A DNA stretch of 64,000 nt from Rhodovastum atsumiense. GTDB taxonomy: Bacteria; Pseudomonadota; Alphaproteobacteria; Acetobacterales; Acetobacteraceae. The position numbers and the translations under genes are program-made. The stretch lies in contig NZ_OW485601.1 in assembly GCF_937425535.1 (NCBI RefSeq), forward strand, positions 5,005,501 through 5,069,500, read 5' to 3'. Of the stretch, positions 1 to 9,531 are shown piece by piece (position 1 is the first letter of the stretch; each line of letters starts with the position of its first letter). The notes beneath the pieces were generated by a model. The model saw nothing but the letters and a program-made list of their open reading frames with translations, did no database searches and had not been told where the DNA came from.

Positions 1-2
1 CC

Positions 3-641
3 CGTGCCGACCGGTTCGCCTTTCCGGCCGGGCGCGTCACCTACATCGCCGCGCATGCGCTGGCGCGGGCGGCGCTGGCCGGGGCGGCCGGTGTGCCGCC
101 GTCCGCCTTCGCCTTCCTCGCCGACCGGCACGGCAAGCCCTCGGCCTGGATCGGGGGGCGTCCGGTGGCGGTTTCGTTCAACCTGTCACACACGACCGGG
201 CTGGTCGGCATCGCCCTGGCGCCGGTGGCGGGGCTGGCGCTGGGCTTCGACCTGGAGCCGCGGGCGCGGCGGGCGCCGCTTGAGGTAGCGCGCCGCTTCT
301 TCACCGCGACCGAGGCGGAGTGGCTGGAAGCGCTACCGGAGGCGGAGCAGGGTGAGGGATTTTTTCGCCTGTGGACCCTGAAGGAAGCCTTCGTCAAGGC
401 GACCGGCAAGGGGCTGACCCAGGACCTGTCCAGCTTCTGGTTTCGGGTGCATCCCCCGGCGATCGCCTTCGCCCCGGACCTGCCGGAGCGCGACTCGGAC
501 TGGCAGTTCGAGCAAGCCGTGGTGGAGGGGGCCTTCGTGGCGGCGCTGGGGCTGCGCCGTCCGGCCGGGGGGGCGGTGCCGGTGGTCTGGCACGGCGTGG
601 CCCCCGGCGGCTTCGATCCAGCCGTGCCGCTGCGCGCCTGA
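3..641 (+). CDS. Sfp-type 4'-phosphopantetheinyl transferase, 5' end outside window
   Basis: Transfers the 4'-phosphopantetheine arm of CoA to a serine of acyl- or peptidyl-carrier proteins. The reading frame is open from base 3 without a start, so the N-terminus is missing; 212 residues are visible. The first residues (RADRFAFPAGRVTYIAAHA) fit the start of the Sfp core fold. The two family signatures are present: GFDLEP (Mg-binding G-x-D-x-E) and WTLKEAFVKATGKGL (W-x-x-KEA). The TGA at 639-641 abuts the convergent ribokinase gene with no spacer. The carrier-protein partner cannot be seen in this window. Confidence 0.88.
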   Translation, partial: RADRFAFPAGRVTYIAAHALARAALAGAAGVPPSAFAFLADRHGKPSAWIGGRPVAVSFNLSHTTGLVGIALAPVAGLALGFDLEPRARRAPLEVARRFFTATEAEWLEALPEAEQGEGFFRLWTLKEAFVKATGKGLTQDLSSFWFRVHPPAIAFAPDLPERDSDWQFEQAVVEGAFVAALGLRRPAGGAVPVVWHGVAPGGFDPAVPLRA

Positions 642-1616
642 TCAGGCGGCGGGTGGCTGCCGGCGCAGCAGGTTCTCGACCTCGGCCAGGGTGGGGGCCG
701 CCTCGGAGGCGCCGGGGCGGGTGGTCGCCAGGGCCCCGCCGGCGGCGGCGAAGCGCACCGCCTCGGCCAGGGTGTCGCCGCGCGCAAGCGCCACCGCGAG
801 GCCGGCGTTGAAGCTGTCGCCCGCGGCCACGCTGTCGATGGCGGTGACGGCGAAGGGTGGCACGAAGCCCGCTGCGGTGCGGCTACGGTAGTAGACCCCC
901 CGGCTGCCGAGCTTGATGATGGCGGTGGCAAGGCCGCGGTCGAGCAGCTTTCCGGCGGCGAGGGCGGCGTCGTCCGGGCCGGTCGGCCGCATCCCCACCA
1001 GCAGTTCCGTCTCGGTTTCGTTTGGCGTCAGGATGTGCGCGACCTGGAACGCCGCCTCGGGCAGCCCGCCGGCGGGCGCGGGGGCGGGGTCGAGGATGAC
1101 CGTGGCGCCACCCTCCCGCGCCGTGGCGGCGGCGGCCAGTACCGCCGGCAGCGGGATTTCCAGTTGCAGCAGCAGCACCGGGGCGGCGGCCAGCACCGGT
1201 TGCAGGGCCGCCGCGTCGGCGGTGTCGATGCCCAGGTTGGCGCCGCCGATCACGGTGATGCTGTTCTGGCCGTCCCGGCTTACCCCGATCAGGGCGAGGC
1301 CGGTGGCCCGGTCGGGATCGGCGGCGAGATGCCCGAGCCCGACCCCGAAGGCGGCAAGCCGGTCGCGGGCCAGGGTGGCGAAGGCGTCGGTGCCGGTGCG
1401 GCCCGCCAGCACCACGCGTCCGCCGAGCCGGGCGATGGCGGCGGCCTGGTTGGCGCCCTTGCCGCCCAGCGTGGTGGCGGAGCGATCGGCGTGGATCGTC
1501 TCGCCGGGGTGCGGCAGGTGTTCGGTGTAGGCGACGATGTCGATGTTGACGCTGCCGAACACGACCAGTGGCGCCTGCGTGGCGGTGGTGCGGTGGGGGC
1601 GGATGTCCTGTTCCAT
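642..1616 (-). CDS. rbsK: PfkB-family sugar kinase, probably ribokinase
   Basis: Predicted to phosphorylate ribose (or a related sugar) to the 5-phosphate with ATP in the cytoplasm. 324 residues, usual for ribokinase. Near the N-terminus is the substrate loop GGKGANQAAAIARLGG; near the C-terminus DSVAAGDSFNAGLA carries the catalytic Asp and anion hole, and AAGD rather than GAGD is normal for RbsK. The start has GGGAAAGG about six bases upstream. It lies 60 nt downstream of the phosphoketolase gene on the same strand, which suggests a pentose route in which ribose 5-phosphate is converted to xylulose 5-phosphate and cleaved. Substrate specificity is inferred. Confidence 0.82.
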   Translation of the reverse strand: MEQDIRPHRTTATQAPLVVFGSVNIDIVAYTEHLPHPGETIHADRSATTLGGKGANQAAAIARLGGRVVLAGRTGTDAFATLARDRLAAFGVGLGHLAADPDRATGLALIGVSRDGQNSITVIGGANLGIDTADAAALQPVLAAAPVLLLQLEIPLPAVLAAAATAREGGATVILDPAPAPAGGLPEAAFQVAHILTPNETETELLVGMRPTGPDDAALAAGKLLDRGLATAIIKLGSRGVYYRSRTAAGFVPPFAVTAIDSVAAGDSFNAGLAVALARGDTLAEAVRFAAAGGALATTRPGASEAAPTLAEVENLLRRQPPAA

Positions 1617-1635
1617 GGGAGCCTTTCCCTGGTTG

Positions 1636-1666
1636 CCGGGGCGGGGGGACCTGCCCGCCGCCCCGG
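1636..1666 (-). terminator. GC-rich hairpin between phosphoketolase and ribokinase genes
   Basis: Perfect 9-bp arms CCGGGGCGG (1636-1644) and CCGCCCCGG (1658-1666) with a 13-nt loop fill most of the 60-nt gap between the phosphoketolase stop and the ribokinase start. There is no T-run, so it may be a weak terminator, an mRNA processing site or a stabiliser that sets different levels for the two genes. Confidence 0.4.
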
Positions 1667-1676
1667 ACCCGGCGGA

Positions 1677-4088
1677 TCAGCCGGCGTGTGGCCCGCGCCA
1701 GCACCAGTCGCGGATCTCCGGCATGTCCTCGCCATGCACGGAGATGTAACGGCGGTGCTCGGTCAGCTTGTCACGGATCGCCTGCTGCAGATAGGCGGCG
1801 GAAGCGCGCAGCGCGGGCACGCGGTCGATCACGTCCCCGGCGAGGTGGAAGCGGTCGAGGTCGTTGCGCACCACCATGTCGAAGGGCGTGGTGGTCGTCC
1901 CTTCTTCCTTGTAGCCGCGCACGTGCAGGTTGGGATGGTTGGTGCGCCGGTACGCCAGCCGGTGGATCAGCCACGGATAGCCGTGATAGGCGAAGATGAT
2001 CGGCTTGTCGGTGGTGAAGATGGCGTCGAAGGCGCGGTCGGACAGGCCGTGCGGGTGTTCCTCGGGCGGCTGCAGCGTCATCAGGTCGACGACGTTGACC
2101 ACGCGCAGTTTCAGGTCGGGCACGGTCTGGCGCAGGTAGTCGACCGCGGCCAGCGTCTCCAGCGTCGGCACGTCGCCGGCGCAGGCCATGACCACGTCGG
2201 GCTCGCCGCCCTGGTCGTTGCTGGCCCAGTCCCAGATGCCGATGCCGGCGTTGCAGTGGCGGATGGCCGCATCCATGCTCAGCCATTGCGGCGCGGGCTG
2301 CTTGCCGGCGACGATGACGTTGATGCGGTCGCGCGAGCGCAGGCACTGGTCGGTGACGTGCAGCAGCGTGTTGGCATCGGGCGGCAGGAAGACGCGGATG
2401 ATCTCGGCTTTCTTGTTGACCACGTGGTCGATGAAGCCGGGATCCTGGTGGCTGAAGCCGTTATGGTCCTGGCGCCAGGTATGCGAGGTCAGCAGGTAGT
2501 TCAGCGACGGGATCGGCCGGCGCCACGCAATCTCGCGGCAGGTCTTCAGCCACTTGGCGTGCTGGTTGAACATCGAATCGACGATGTGGATGAACGCCTC
2601 GTAGGAGGAGAACAGCCCGTGCCGCCCGGTCAGCAGGTAGCCTTCCAGCCAGCCCTGGCAGGTATGCTCGCTGAGGATCTCCATCACCCGCCCGCCGCGG
2701 GCGAGATGGTCGTCCGCCGGCAGGTACTCGGCGTTCCAGGCGCGCGCGGTGACGTCGAATACCGCGTTCAGCCGGTTGGAGGCGGTCTCATCCGGCCCGA
2801 AGATGCGGAAGTTGCGGCCGGTTTCACTGCGGCGCAGCACCTCGCGCAGATAGGTGCCGAGCACGCGCGTGGCCTCGGCGGTCGCCGCGCCCGGCGCGGG
2901 CACAGCGACGGCGAAGCTGCTGAAGTCGGGCAGGTTGAGGTCGCGCATCAGTACGCCGCCATTGGCGTGCGGATTGGCGCTCATGCGCCGCTGGCCCGTG
3001 GGCGCAAGGGCGGCGATGTCGGCGCGCAGCCGGCCGGTGTCGTCGAACAGCTCCTCAGGCCGATAACTTTGCAGCCAGGATTCCAGCAACTGCACATGGC
3101 CGCTGGCCGCGCTCATGTCGGCGAAGGGCACCTGGTGGGAGCGCCAGGAATCCTCGGTCTGCAGCCCGTCCACCGTGGCCGGCCCGGTCCAGCCCTTGGG
3201 TGAGCGCAGCACGATCATCGGCCAGGCCGGGCGCTCCGTTGCCTTGCCCTGGCGCGCCGCCGCCTGGATCGCGCGGATCTCGGCGACCACGGTATCGAGC
3301 ACCGCGGCCATGGCCTGGTGCATCTGCGCCGGATCGCTGCCCTCGACGTAATAGGGCTTGTAGCCGCAGCCGACCAGCAGGCTGTCCAGTTCCGCATGCG
3401 GGATGCGGGCGAGCACGGTCGGGTTGGCGATCTTGTAGCCGTTCAGGTGCAGGATCGGCAGCACCGCGCCATCGGTCACCGGGTCGAGGAACTTGTTGCC
3501 GTGCCACGCGGTGGCAAGCGGCCCGGTTTCCGCCTCGCCGTCACCGACGACGCAGGCGGCGATCAGGTCGGGATTGTCGAACACCGCGCCATAGGCATGC
3601 GAGAGCGAATAGCCCAGCTCGCCGCCTTCATGGATCGAGCCCGGGGTTTCCGGCGCGACATGGCTCGGGATGCCGTGCGGGAAGGAGAACTGCTTGAACA
3701 GCGCCCGCATCCCGTCCGCGTCCTGGGAGACGTTCGGGTAGACTTCGCTGTAGGTACCTTCAAGATACGTGTTGGCGACGACGCCGGGGCCGCCATGGCC
3801 GGGCCCGGCGATGTAGATCATGTCGAGGTCGAGCGCCTTGATCACCCGGTTCAGGTGCACGTAGATGAAGTTCAGTCCCGGCGTCGTGCCCCAGTGGCCG
3901 AGCAGGCGCGGCTTGATGTCGGATCGTTCCAGCTTGCGCCGCAACAGCGGGTTGTCGAGCAGGTAGATCTGGCCGACTGACAGGTAGTTGGCGGCGCGCC
4001 ACCAGGCATGCATCAGCTCCAGTTCATCCGCGGACAGGGGCGCGGCGGATGGCCGGGGGCGTGAGGCGGCTTCTGCGCAGATCGACAT
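1677..4088 (-). CDS. xfp: xylulose-5-phosphate/fructose-6-phosphate phosphoketolase
   Basis: Thiamine-diphosphate enzyme that cleaves xylulose 5-phosphate (or fructose 6-phosphate) with phosphate to acetyl phosphate plus glyceraldehyde 3-phosphate (or erythrose 4-phosphate). 803 residues, typical of XFP. Visible landmarks are [17 protein letters not shown] at the N-terminus, [11 protein letters not shown], the cofactor-binding [16 protein letters not shown], and a C-terminal transketolase-like domain ending in [12 protein letters not shown] chose the ATG at 4088, which has an AAAGAG stretch about nine bases upstream and gives the family length; an in-frame ATG at 4130 lacks a ribosome-binding site. 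The ribokinase gene follows at 60 nt. Confidence 0.93.
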   Translation of the reverse strand: MSICAEAASRPRPSAAPLSADELELMHAWWRAANYLSVGQIYLLDNPLLRRKLERSDIKPRLLGHWGTTPGLNFIYVHLNRVIKALDLDMIYIAGPGHGGPGVVANTYLEGTYSEVYPNVSQDADGMRALFKQFSFPHGIPSHVAPETPGSIHEGGELGYSLSHAYGAVFDNPDLIAACVVGDGEAETGPLATAWHGNKFLDPVTDGAVLPILHLNGYKIANPTVLARIPHAELDSLLVGCGYKPYYVEGSDPAQMHQAMAAVLDTVVAEIRAIQAAARQGKATERPAWPMIVLRSPKGWTGPATVDGLQTEDSWRSHQVPFADMSAASGHVQLLESWLQSYRPEELFDDTGRLRADIAALAPTGQRRMSANPHANGGVLMRDLNLPDFSSFAVAVPAPGAATAEATRVLGTYLREVLRRSETGRNFRIFGPDETASNRLNAVFDVTARAWNAEYLPADDHLARGGRVMEILSEHTCQGWLEGYLLTGRHGLFSSYEAFIHIVDSMFNQHAKWLKTCREIAWRRPIPSLNYLLTSHTWRQDHNGFSHQDPGFIDHVVNKKAEIIRVFLPPDANTLLHVTDQCLRSRDRINVIVAGKQPAPQWLSMDAAIRHCNAGIGIWDWASNDQGGEPDVVMACAGDVPTLETLAAVDYLRQTVPDLKLRVVNVVDLMTLQPPEEHPHGLSDRAFDAIFTTDKPIIFAYHGYPWLIHRLAYRRTNHPNLHVRGYKEEGTTTTPFDMVVRNDLDRFHLAGDVIDRVPALRASAAYLQQAIRDKLTEHRRYISVHGEDMPEIRDWCWRGPHAG

Positions 4089-4398
4089 CAACGGCACTCT
4101 TTCATCTTCACTGAGAGACAAATCCGGCATGCCGGCCGCGCGCGATCCGCATCGCCGTGACGATAGCGCTACCAAGGCTCGTATCCAGCTGGGGCACGTC
4201 GGTCACACCGCCCTGGATGAAGGGTGCCTTAGAGTAAATGCCTGGGTTTGCCATCGAATAGCTTGGGTAAAATACCTACTTACGTAATGCTTTGCCAGGA
4301 ACGATGGAAAAAAATGAGTCGTTCCAAATAATAATGTCAGATTTGCTGTATTGCCGCCGCGGCCGGGGTATCGTCCGCCATCGCCGCGGCGGTGCCGC
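4089..4398. other. 310-bp non-coding region upstream of the phosphoketolase gene
   Basis: No convincing gene. Bases 4230-4350 are AT-rich compared with the window and should hold the phosphoketolase promoter (minus strand). An 8-bp palindrome TTACGTAA lies at 4280-4287, next to GGTAAAATACC at 4266-4276. I cannot assign -10/-35 boxes or an operator with confidence. Confidence 0.4.
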
Positions 4399-5142
4399 TC
4401 AGGCGCGCGGCGAGCACCGGGCCAGGGCCTCGCCGAAATCCTCGACCGTACATCTCTCGACATCGTCGAGATGACGCGCGGCCGCCGCCTGCGCCGCGAC
4501 GGCGTCGCGCGCGAGCATCGCATCGATGATGCGCAGGTGATGCGCGGTCGAGCCGGCGATCCGGTGCACCCCCGTCGCCCCGAGCACGCGCAGCCAGCTC
4601 ACATACGGCTCGAACGAGGTCTGCACGGCGATCAGCCGCTCGTTGCCGGAGGCGGCGACGATGCTCTTGTGCAGCCTTGCGTCGCTCTGGAAGAACGGTT
4701 CGTACTCGCCCCGGTCCGCGGCCTTCTGGGCGGCCTCGATCTCGTGGCGCAGTTCGCGCAGTTGCGCCTCGGACATGAGCGGCGTGGCCAGGCCGGTCGC
4801 GACCCATTCGATGCCCTTGCGCAACTGGCACACTTCCCGCACGTCGGCGATGCTGGGGATGGTGACGGCGGTGCCGCTGCGGGCCTTCGTTTCCACCAGT
4901 TGCTCGAATTCGAGACGCTTGAGCGCGTCGCGCACCGGCGCGCGCGAGACGCCGAATTCCTCGGCGATGGCTCCCGGATCCACGCGCTGTCCCGGACGCA
5001 TCGCGCCGGTGACGATGCGCTCGACGAGGATGCGGTGGAGCTGGTCGGAAATCAGCTCGCCCACGAAGGCCGGCCGGGCGGTGCCGGGATCCGGGCGGGG
5101 TGCGATCATGTCGGGCCCGGAGGCGAAAACGTCCTGTGTCAT
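4399..5142 (-). CDS. GntR-family transcriptional regulator, FCD (FadR) subfamily
   Basis: 247-residue DNA-binding regulator. The N-terminal winged helix (about residues 25-95) includes GQRVDPGAIAEEFGVSRAPVRDALKRL, a GntR helix-turn-helix. The all-helical C-terminal FCD domain (about 105-235) has the metal/ligand-binding pattern D-x3-H (QSDARLHKSIV) and later histidines (TAHHLRII, ARHLDD). The ATG at 5142 is preceded by AGAGAAG. It is downstream of the transporter and DapA-like genes on the same strand and probably controls them in response to their substrate; the palindrome at 7828-7855 is a candidate operator. The ligand is unknown. Confidence 0.85.
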   Translation of the reverse strand: MTQDVFASGPDMIAPRPDPGTARPAFVGELISDQLHRILVERIVTGAMRPGQRVDPGAIAEEFGVSRAPVRDALKRLEFEQLVETKARSGTAVTIPSIADVREVCQLRKGIEWVATGLATPLMSEAQLRELRHEIEAAQKAADRGEYEPFFQSDARLHKSIVAASGNERLIAVQTSFEPYVSWLRVLGATGVHRIAGSTAHHLRIIDAMLARDAVAAQAAAARHLDDVERCTVEDFGEALARCSPRA

Positions 5143-5308
5143 AAGGGGGCTTCTCTGGCCACGCGCCGAAGGATGGGGCGCCGAAGGAAGGGGATGCGAA
5201 CGGGCGGGGAACGGGTTATTGCCATGGCTCTCATCTCCGGAGCAATCAGGATAGGGACAAGCCGCCGGGCAGGCCACCGGACGCGGCCCTCGCGGCCTCG
5301 CGAGGGCA

Positions 5309-5336
5309 GGGGACCCATGCCGCCGCATGGGTCCCC
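5309..5336. terminator. perfect 12-bp hairpin downstream of the transporter gene
   Basis: GGGGACCCATGC (5309-5320), loop CGCC, GCATGGGTCCCC (5325-5336). The stem is perfect and GC-rich, and lies between the transporter stop and the GntR start, both minus strand. It is not followed by T residues, so Rho-independent termination is uncertain; it may protect the upstream mRNA end or insulate the regulator gene. Confidence 0.5.
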
Positions 5337-5396
5337 CGGGTGCCGGCTGCTCAGCGGCGGCACCTGCGTGGCCGGCGCGATGTCGGGGCGCCGGGT

Positions 5397-6722
5397 TCAG
5401 CCACTGACAGTGGCGGGATCCACCGCCCGGGCCCGCTGCGTCGAGAGAACCGCCAGCGCGATGGCGCATGCGGCGGAGAAGGTGGCGATGCCGATCATGT
5501 ACACCGTCACCTGCGTCGGATCGCCGCCGCCCCGCGCCAGCAGCGCCGCCCCGATCAGCGGCGAGAGCCCGCCGCCGAGGATGGGGCCGACCTGCTGGAT
5601 CAACGACAGGCCGCTGTAGCGGATCCGGGTGGGGAACAACCCGGCGAAGAAGGCGGCCTGGGCGCCATACATGCTGCCATGCCCGAGCCCGATCCCGGCC
5701 GCCGCGGCCAGCCCCAGGCCAAGCACGCCGTTCCAGTCGGCGATCTGGAAGAACACCACGGCGAGCATCGCCTGGAAGATCGCCCCCGAGACATAGACCA
5801 AAGGACGGCCGATGCGGTCGGACAGCCAGCCGAAGAAGGGCAGGGTGAAGCATTCGACCAGGCAGGCGATCAGCACCACGTCCAGCGCCTGCTGGCGCGC
5901 CATGCCGAGCCGGGTCACCGCGTAGGAGATCAGGAACACGGCGTAGATGTTGAACAGGCCGCTCTCGGCGATCTTGGCGCCGATGGCCAGCAGCACCTCG
6001 CGCCAGTGATGGCGCAGCACCTCGGAGCTCGGCAGGGCGGTTTTCTTCTTCTCCATCTGTGCCTGGCGCTGTGCCTCGAAATCGGGGCTCTCTTCCACGC
6101 TCGATCGGATATAGAGCCCGACTGCGACCAGCAGCAGGCTGAGCAGGAAGGGCACGCGCCAGCCCCAGCTCAGGAACGCCTCTTCCGAAAGTCCGGAGAG
6201 CAGGCCGAGCAGGAAGATCGGCAACAGGAAGCCGGCCGGCACGCCGATATGCACCAGGCTGCCGGCCAGGCCGCGCGAGCGCTCGGCGGAATGCTCGATC
6301 GTCATCAGCACGCCGCCGCCGTATTCGCCGCCGATGCCGATGCCCTGCAACGCGCGCAGCACCACCAGCAGGATCGGGGCGGCGATGCCGATCGTGTTGT
6401 AGTCGGGGATCAGCCCGATCGCGAAGGTGCCCAGGCCCATGATGAGCATGGTCAGCATCAGCATGGTCTTGCGCCCGGTCCGGTCGCCGAAATGGCCGAA
6501 CAGGATGCCGCCGAGCGGGCGGGCGCAGTAGCCGACGAAGAAGGTCGAGAAGGACGCCAGCAGCCCGACGAAGGGGTCAAACGAGGGGAAAAAGATCTTG
6601 TTGAAAACCAGGGCCGATGACGTCGCATACAACGTGAAGTCGTAGTACTCGACAACGGTGCCGAGCGTGCTGGCCACGACGATGCGCTTGTTCAAGCCGC
6701 TGCGTGAAGTGCCGCCTGACAT
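5397..6722 (-). CDS. MFS transporter, metabolite:H+ symporter (MHS/ShiA-like) family
   Basis: 441-residue inner-membrane protein with about twelve hydrophobic segments. The first reads VVEYYDFTLYATSSALVFNK, typical of MHS permeases, and the loop between helices 2 and 3 has GHFGDRTGRKTML, the family signature. GIGIGGEYGGG is the conserved stretch of helix 5. MHS members import small organic acids or zwitterions with protons; the substrate here is unknown. I start at the ATG at 6722, with GGAG just upstream, rather than an in-frame GTG at 6737. It lies between the DapA-like aldolase and the GntR regulator, which suggests uptake of the aldolase pathway substrate. Confidence 0.86.
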   Translation of the reverse strand: MSGGTSRSGLNKRIVVASTLGTVVEYYDFTLYATSSALVFNKIFFPSFDPFVGLLASFSTFFVGYCARPLGGILFGHFGDRTGRKTMLMLTMLIMGLGTFAIGLIPDYNTIGIAAPILLVVLRALQGIGIGGEYGGGVLMTIEHSAERSRGLAGSLVHIGVPAGFLLPIFLLGLLSGLSEEAFLSWGWRVPFLLSLLLVAVGLYIRSSVEESPDFEAQRQAQMEKKKTALPSSEVLRHHWREVLLAIGAKIAESGLFNIYAVFLISYAVTRLGMARQQALDVVLIACLVECFTLPFFGWLSDRIGRPLVYVSGAIFQAMLAVVFFQIADWNGVLGLGLAAAAGIGLGHGSMYGAQAAFFAGLFPTRIRYSGLSLIQQVGPILGGGLSPLIGAALLARGGGDPTQVTVYMIGIATFSAACAIALAVLSTQRARAVDPATVSG

Positions 6723-6855
6723 GTGTTTTCTCCACACGTTTCCATTTTTGGTCCGCGTCCGATCCGCGGCGATCCTTTATCGTATGAAATGAAGTGGGGA
6801 CGCCGCCCCGCGCCGGCCGGTCCGGGCGAGAAGCTCGCCCGGACCGGCCCGATCC

Positions 6856-7749
6856 TCAGGACACCAGCGTGTCGATCAGCGGGTTCAGGCGCGCCTTGAA
6901 CGGCTCGGGCAGGGCGACGAGCGGGCTGCGCGGGCGGCCGACATCGACGCCCTGGTAGGCGACGCAGTGCTTGAGCATCTCCAGCCAGTGCATCTCCGCG
7001 TTGACCGCGGGATCCATGAAGAACTCAATGAAGGGCTGGAACTTCTTCCAGAGCGCCCGGCCCTTGTCGAGGTTCTTCTCGTCGCGCACCGCGTCCTGCA
7101 TGGCCCGGCACTGCTTCGGGAACGCCGCGGGCAGGCCCGACAGCCAGCCATCCGCGCCCGAGGCATAGGCCGCGAGCGGCGCGTAGTCGTGCCCGTAGAA
7201 GATGGTGATGTCGCTCAGCGTGCGCAGGTCCGCGACCCGGTTGGCATCGCCATGCGCCGCCTTCACCGAGAACACCACGTCGTCCTGGTACAGGCTGACG
7301 ATGTCGCGCGGCGTCATCTCGTAGCCGGCAAAATGCGGGTTGTTGTAAAGGCAGATCGGCAGGCCGACTTCCTTGCGGATGGTCTTCAGGTGCCGGATCG
7401 CCGCTTCCTTGTACGGCTTGTAGTAGTAGGGCAGGATCACCATCAGTCCGTCGGCGCCGGATTTCGCGGCGCTGCGCGCCAGGCGCAGGGTCTCGACCGT
7501 GCTGTACTTGCCGACGCTCGCCAGCACCGGCACCTGACCGGCGACGAAGCGCACGGCATGGTCGATGACGGCTTCCTGCTCCTCGTTCATCATCGCCGTC
7601 ATCTCGCCAGTGCTGCCGGCCACCGCGAGCGCCTCGACGCCATTGTCGAGCAGCCAGCGGATATAGGCTTCCTGTCCCTTCGGGTTGAACGCCTCGTCCT
7701 TGCCCCACACCGTCAGCATCGCCGGGCAAATGCCGCGAACTGTCTTCAT
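6856..7749 (-). CDS. DapA-family aldolase/hydro-lyase (dihydrodipicolinate synthase family)
   Basis: 297-residue class I (Schiff-base) enzyme with a TIM-barrel fold. GSTGEMTAM matches the GTTGE motif near the active site, PYYYKP carries the catalytic Tyr region, and the Lys in VVFSVKAAHGD is the expected Schiff-base residue. The start has GGAGAAG at good spacing. The true DapA substrate is unlikely given the neighbours (transporter and GntR regulator); this setting is typical of catabolic members acting on sugar acids or keto acids. Function within the family is inferred and open. Confidence 0.82.
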   Translation of the reverse strand: MKTVRGICPAMLTVWGKDEAFNPKGQEAYIRWLLDNGVEALAVAGSTGEMTAMMNEEQEAVIDHAVRFVAGQVPVLASVGKYSTVETLRLARSAAKSGADGLMVILPYYYKPYKEAAIRHLKTIRKEVGLPICLYNNPHFAGYEMTPRDIVSLYQDDVVFSVKAAHGDANRVADLRTLSDITIFYGHDYAPLAAYASGADGWLSGLPAAFPKQCRAMQDAVRDEKNLDKGRALWKKFQPFIEFFMDPAVNAEMHWLEMLKHCVAYQGVDVGRPRSPLVALPEPFKARLNPLIDTLVS

Positions 7750-7827
7750 CTGCGCTTCTCCTCACTCATTGGATTTCTGGTTCATGCTGCCCGCCGGCGG
7801 CCCCTCTGCCGGCCGCTGCGTTCAGTA

Positions 7828-7855
7828 TCTAATCGCTAATATATCAGCGATTAGA
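7828..7855. promoter_or_regulatory. candidate GntR operator: 10-bp inverted repeat upstream of the DapA-like gene
   Basis: TCTAATCGCT (7828-7837), spacer AATATATC, AGCGATTAGA (7846-7855): perfect arms in an AT-rich patch, 79 bp upstream of the DapA-like start (7749). It sits where an operator over the promoter of the aldolase-transporter-GntR unit would be. The link to this particular GntR protein is inferred from proximity. Confidence 0.55.
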
Positions 7856-7947
7856 TGGCAGTCTGACACTTTCCGGTTTGCTGTCAAGCGGGTATTCTAC
7901 CCTAAATCGCCAATGCCGGTTTCCGTGGCCCGGGCCGGGCGGCGGCG

Positions 7948-9531
7948 TCAGGCGCGTGGCGTTTCCGCCAGATTCTGCCTGGAAAATCCGCGAATCGCCG
8001 TGGCGATGCGGGCGATCACGTCTGCCCAGTCCTGCGGCCGGGCCTGGCGGAAGATGCGCAGCGTGGGATACCAGGGGCTGTCCTCGCGTCCGCGCAGCCA
8101 GCGCCAGCACGGATCGAAACGATCCAGCAGGAACACCTTTTTGCCCATCGCGCCGGCAAGATGCGCGACCGCGGTATCGACGCTGACCACCAGGTCCAGA
8201 TGGGCGATGATGGCGGCGGTGTCGGCGAAGTCACGCACCTGCGGCATCGGGTCGCACAGCCCCGGCAGGTCCGGTTGCGCCGTGGCGGGAAGCTGCAGGC
8301 TGACCAGGCTGACATCGGCCAGCCCGGCCAGGGGCGCCAGCATGGCGGGGGGAATGCTGCGCATCCGGTCGATCAGCCGGGCCGCCGGCACAGTCGGCCG
8401 CGATCCGCCGGCCCAGGCCAGCCCGATCCGCAGCCCGGGCAAGGCGGCGAGGTGTGCGCCCCAGCGGGCGAGGTCGGGCGCCGCCGCGGTAATGTAGTGG
8501 CCTTCCGCCGGAATCGTTTCGATCGTGGTGGCGAACACGCGTGGCAGGCTCAGCATCGGGCAGTGCCGGTCAAAGCGGGGCAGGGCGCGCGGATCGCTGC
8601 CGACACGGGTGACGCCGGCGATGCCGCCGCCCAGCCGTGCGAGCTCCGGCGGCACCAGCAGGCTGACCTCGGCGCCGGCGTGGGCCAGCTTCCGGGCGTA
8701 GCGGACGAATTGCAGCGTGTCGCCGAAGCCTTCCTCGTGCGTCAGCAGCACTGATTTTCCGGCAAGCCCCGCCTGCAGGTCGGCCGCCTCCAGGCGCTGC
8801 GCCAGGGGCAGGGTCGCATGGCCGGGCAGGCGCAGGCGCCATTCATACGCCTCCCATCCTTCCCGGAACCGGCCGAAGCGCAGCAGCGCCAGGGCGCGGT
8901 TGATGCCGATCTGCACATCCGCCGGGCGCAGCCGCAGCGCGGTGTCGAAGGCGGCGAGCGCTTCCTCCACGCGGCCAAGCGAGGACAGCGCCTTGCCGAG
9001 ATTGGCCCAGGCGACGGCGTCCTGGGCATTGGCGCGCGTCGCCGCGTGGAATTGCGCGGCTGCGGCCGCGGTGTCGCCGACCGCCGCCAGCGCGATCCCG
9101 AGCAGGTTGGGGCTAAGGCGCCCGGCCGGCACGCCGCGCAGCAAATCCAGGGCTTCCCCGGCCCGGCCGGCCTCGAGCAGGAAGCCCGTGGCGATGCCGA
9201 GCAGGCGCGGATCGTGCGGCGTCAGCGCCAGGGCGGCGCGCAGGCAGGGTTCCGCCGCCTCGGCGCGTCCCTGCGCGGTGAGCAGGCCGATCAGGTCCGA
9301 CAGCGGATGGGCATGGCCGGGGCGCAGCGCCGCGATGCGGACCAGCCGGGCAGCCGCCGCCTCGGGCGCGTCGGTCCCGGCCAAAGCGAGGCCGTACAGC
9401 AGCCCGGTCTCGACATCCTCCGCGCCGGTTTCCGCCAGCGGCGCCAGCACCTCGCGCGCCGCAGCGAAGCGGCCTTCCCGCAATGCGGCGAAAGCCGTGC
9501 GCAACCGGGCGAGACGGTCGGAATCACGCAT
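7948..9531 (-). CDS. TPR-repeat protein with C-terminal glycosyltransferase-like (GT9-type) domain
   Basis: 527 residues. The N-terminal half (about 1-250) is a chain of tetratricopeptide-like repeats (for example AVAWANLGKALSSLGRVEEA and ALAAFDTALRLRPADVQIG). The C-terminal half starts with the motif LLTHEEGFGDTLQFVRYARK and has VVSVDTAVAHLAGAMGKKVF, resembling the nucleotide-sugar side of GT9/heptosyltransferase folds, and ends in CWRWLRGREDSPWYP. The start at 9531 has AAGGAAAG; a longer frame from 9672 lacks one. A paralogue is at 32274-34172. Such proteins are often tied to glycosylation of surface or flagellar structures, but no target is visible here. Confidence 0.78.
   Translation of the reverse strand: MRDSDRLARLRTAFAALREGRFAAAREVLAPLAETGAEDVETGLLYGLALAGTDAPEAAAARLVRIAALRPGHAHPLSDLIGLLTAQGRAEAAEPCLRAALALTPHDPRLLGIATGFLLEAGRAGEALDLLRGVPAGRLSPNLLGIALAAVGDTAAAAAQFHAATRANAQDAVAWANLGKALSSLGRVEEALAAFDTALRLRPADVQIGINRALALLRFGRFREGWEAYEWRLRLPGHATLPLAQRLEAADLQAGLAGKSVLLTHEEGFGDTLQFVRYARKLAHAGAEVSLLVPPELARLGGGIAGVTRVGSDPRALPRFDRHCPMLSLPRVFATTIETIPAEGHYITAAAPDLARWGAHLAALPGLRIGLAWAGGSRPTVPAARLIDRMRSIPPAMLAPLAGLADVSLVSLQLPATAQPDLPGLCDPMPQVRDFADTAAIIAHLDLVVSVDTAVAHLAGAMGKKVFLLDRFDPCWRWLRGREDSPWYPTLRIFRQARPQDWADVIARIATAIRGFSRQNLAETPRA

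Noticed and set aside
1035-3203. 722-residue plus-strand open frame opposite the ribokinase and phosphoketolase genes
   Set aside because: It crosses two well-supported genes, has no domain pattern, and long antisense frames are normal at this GC content.
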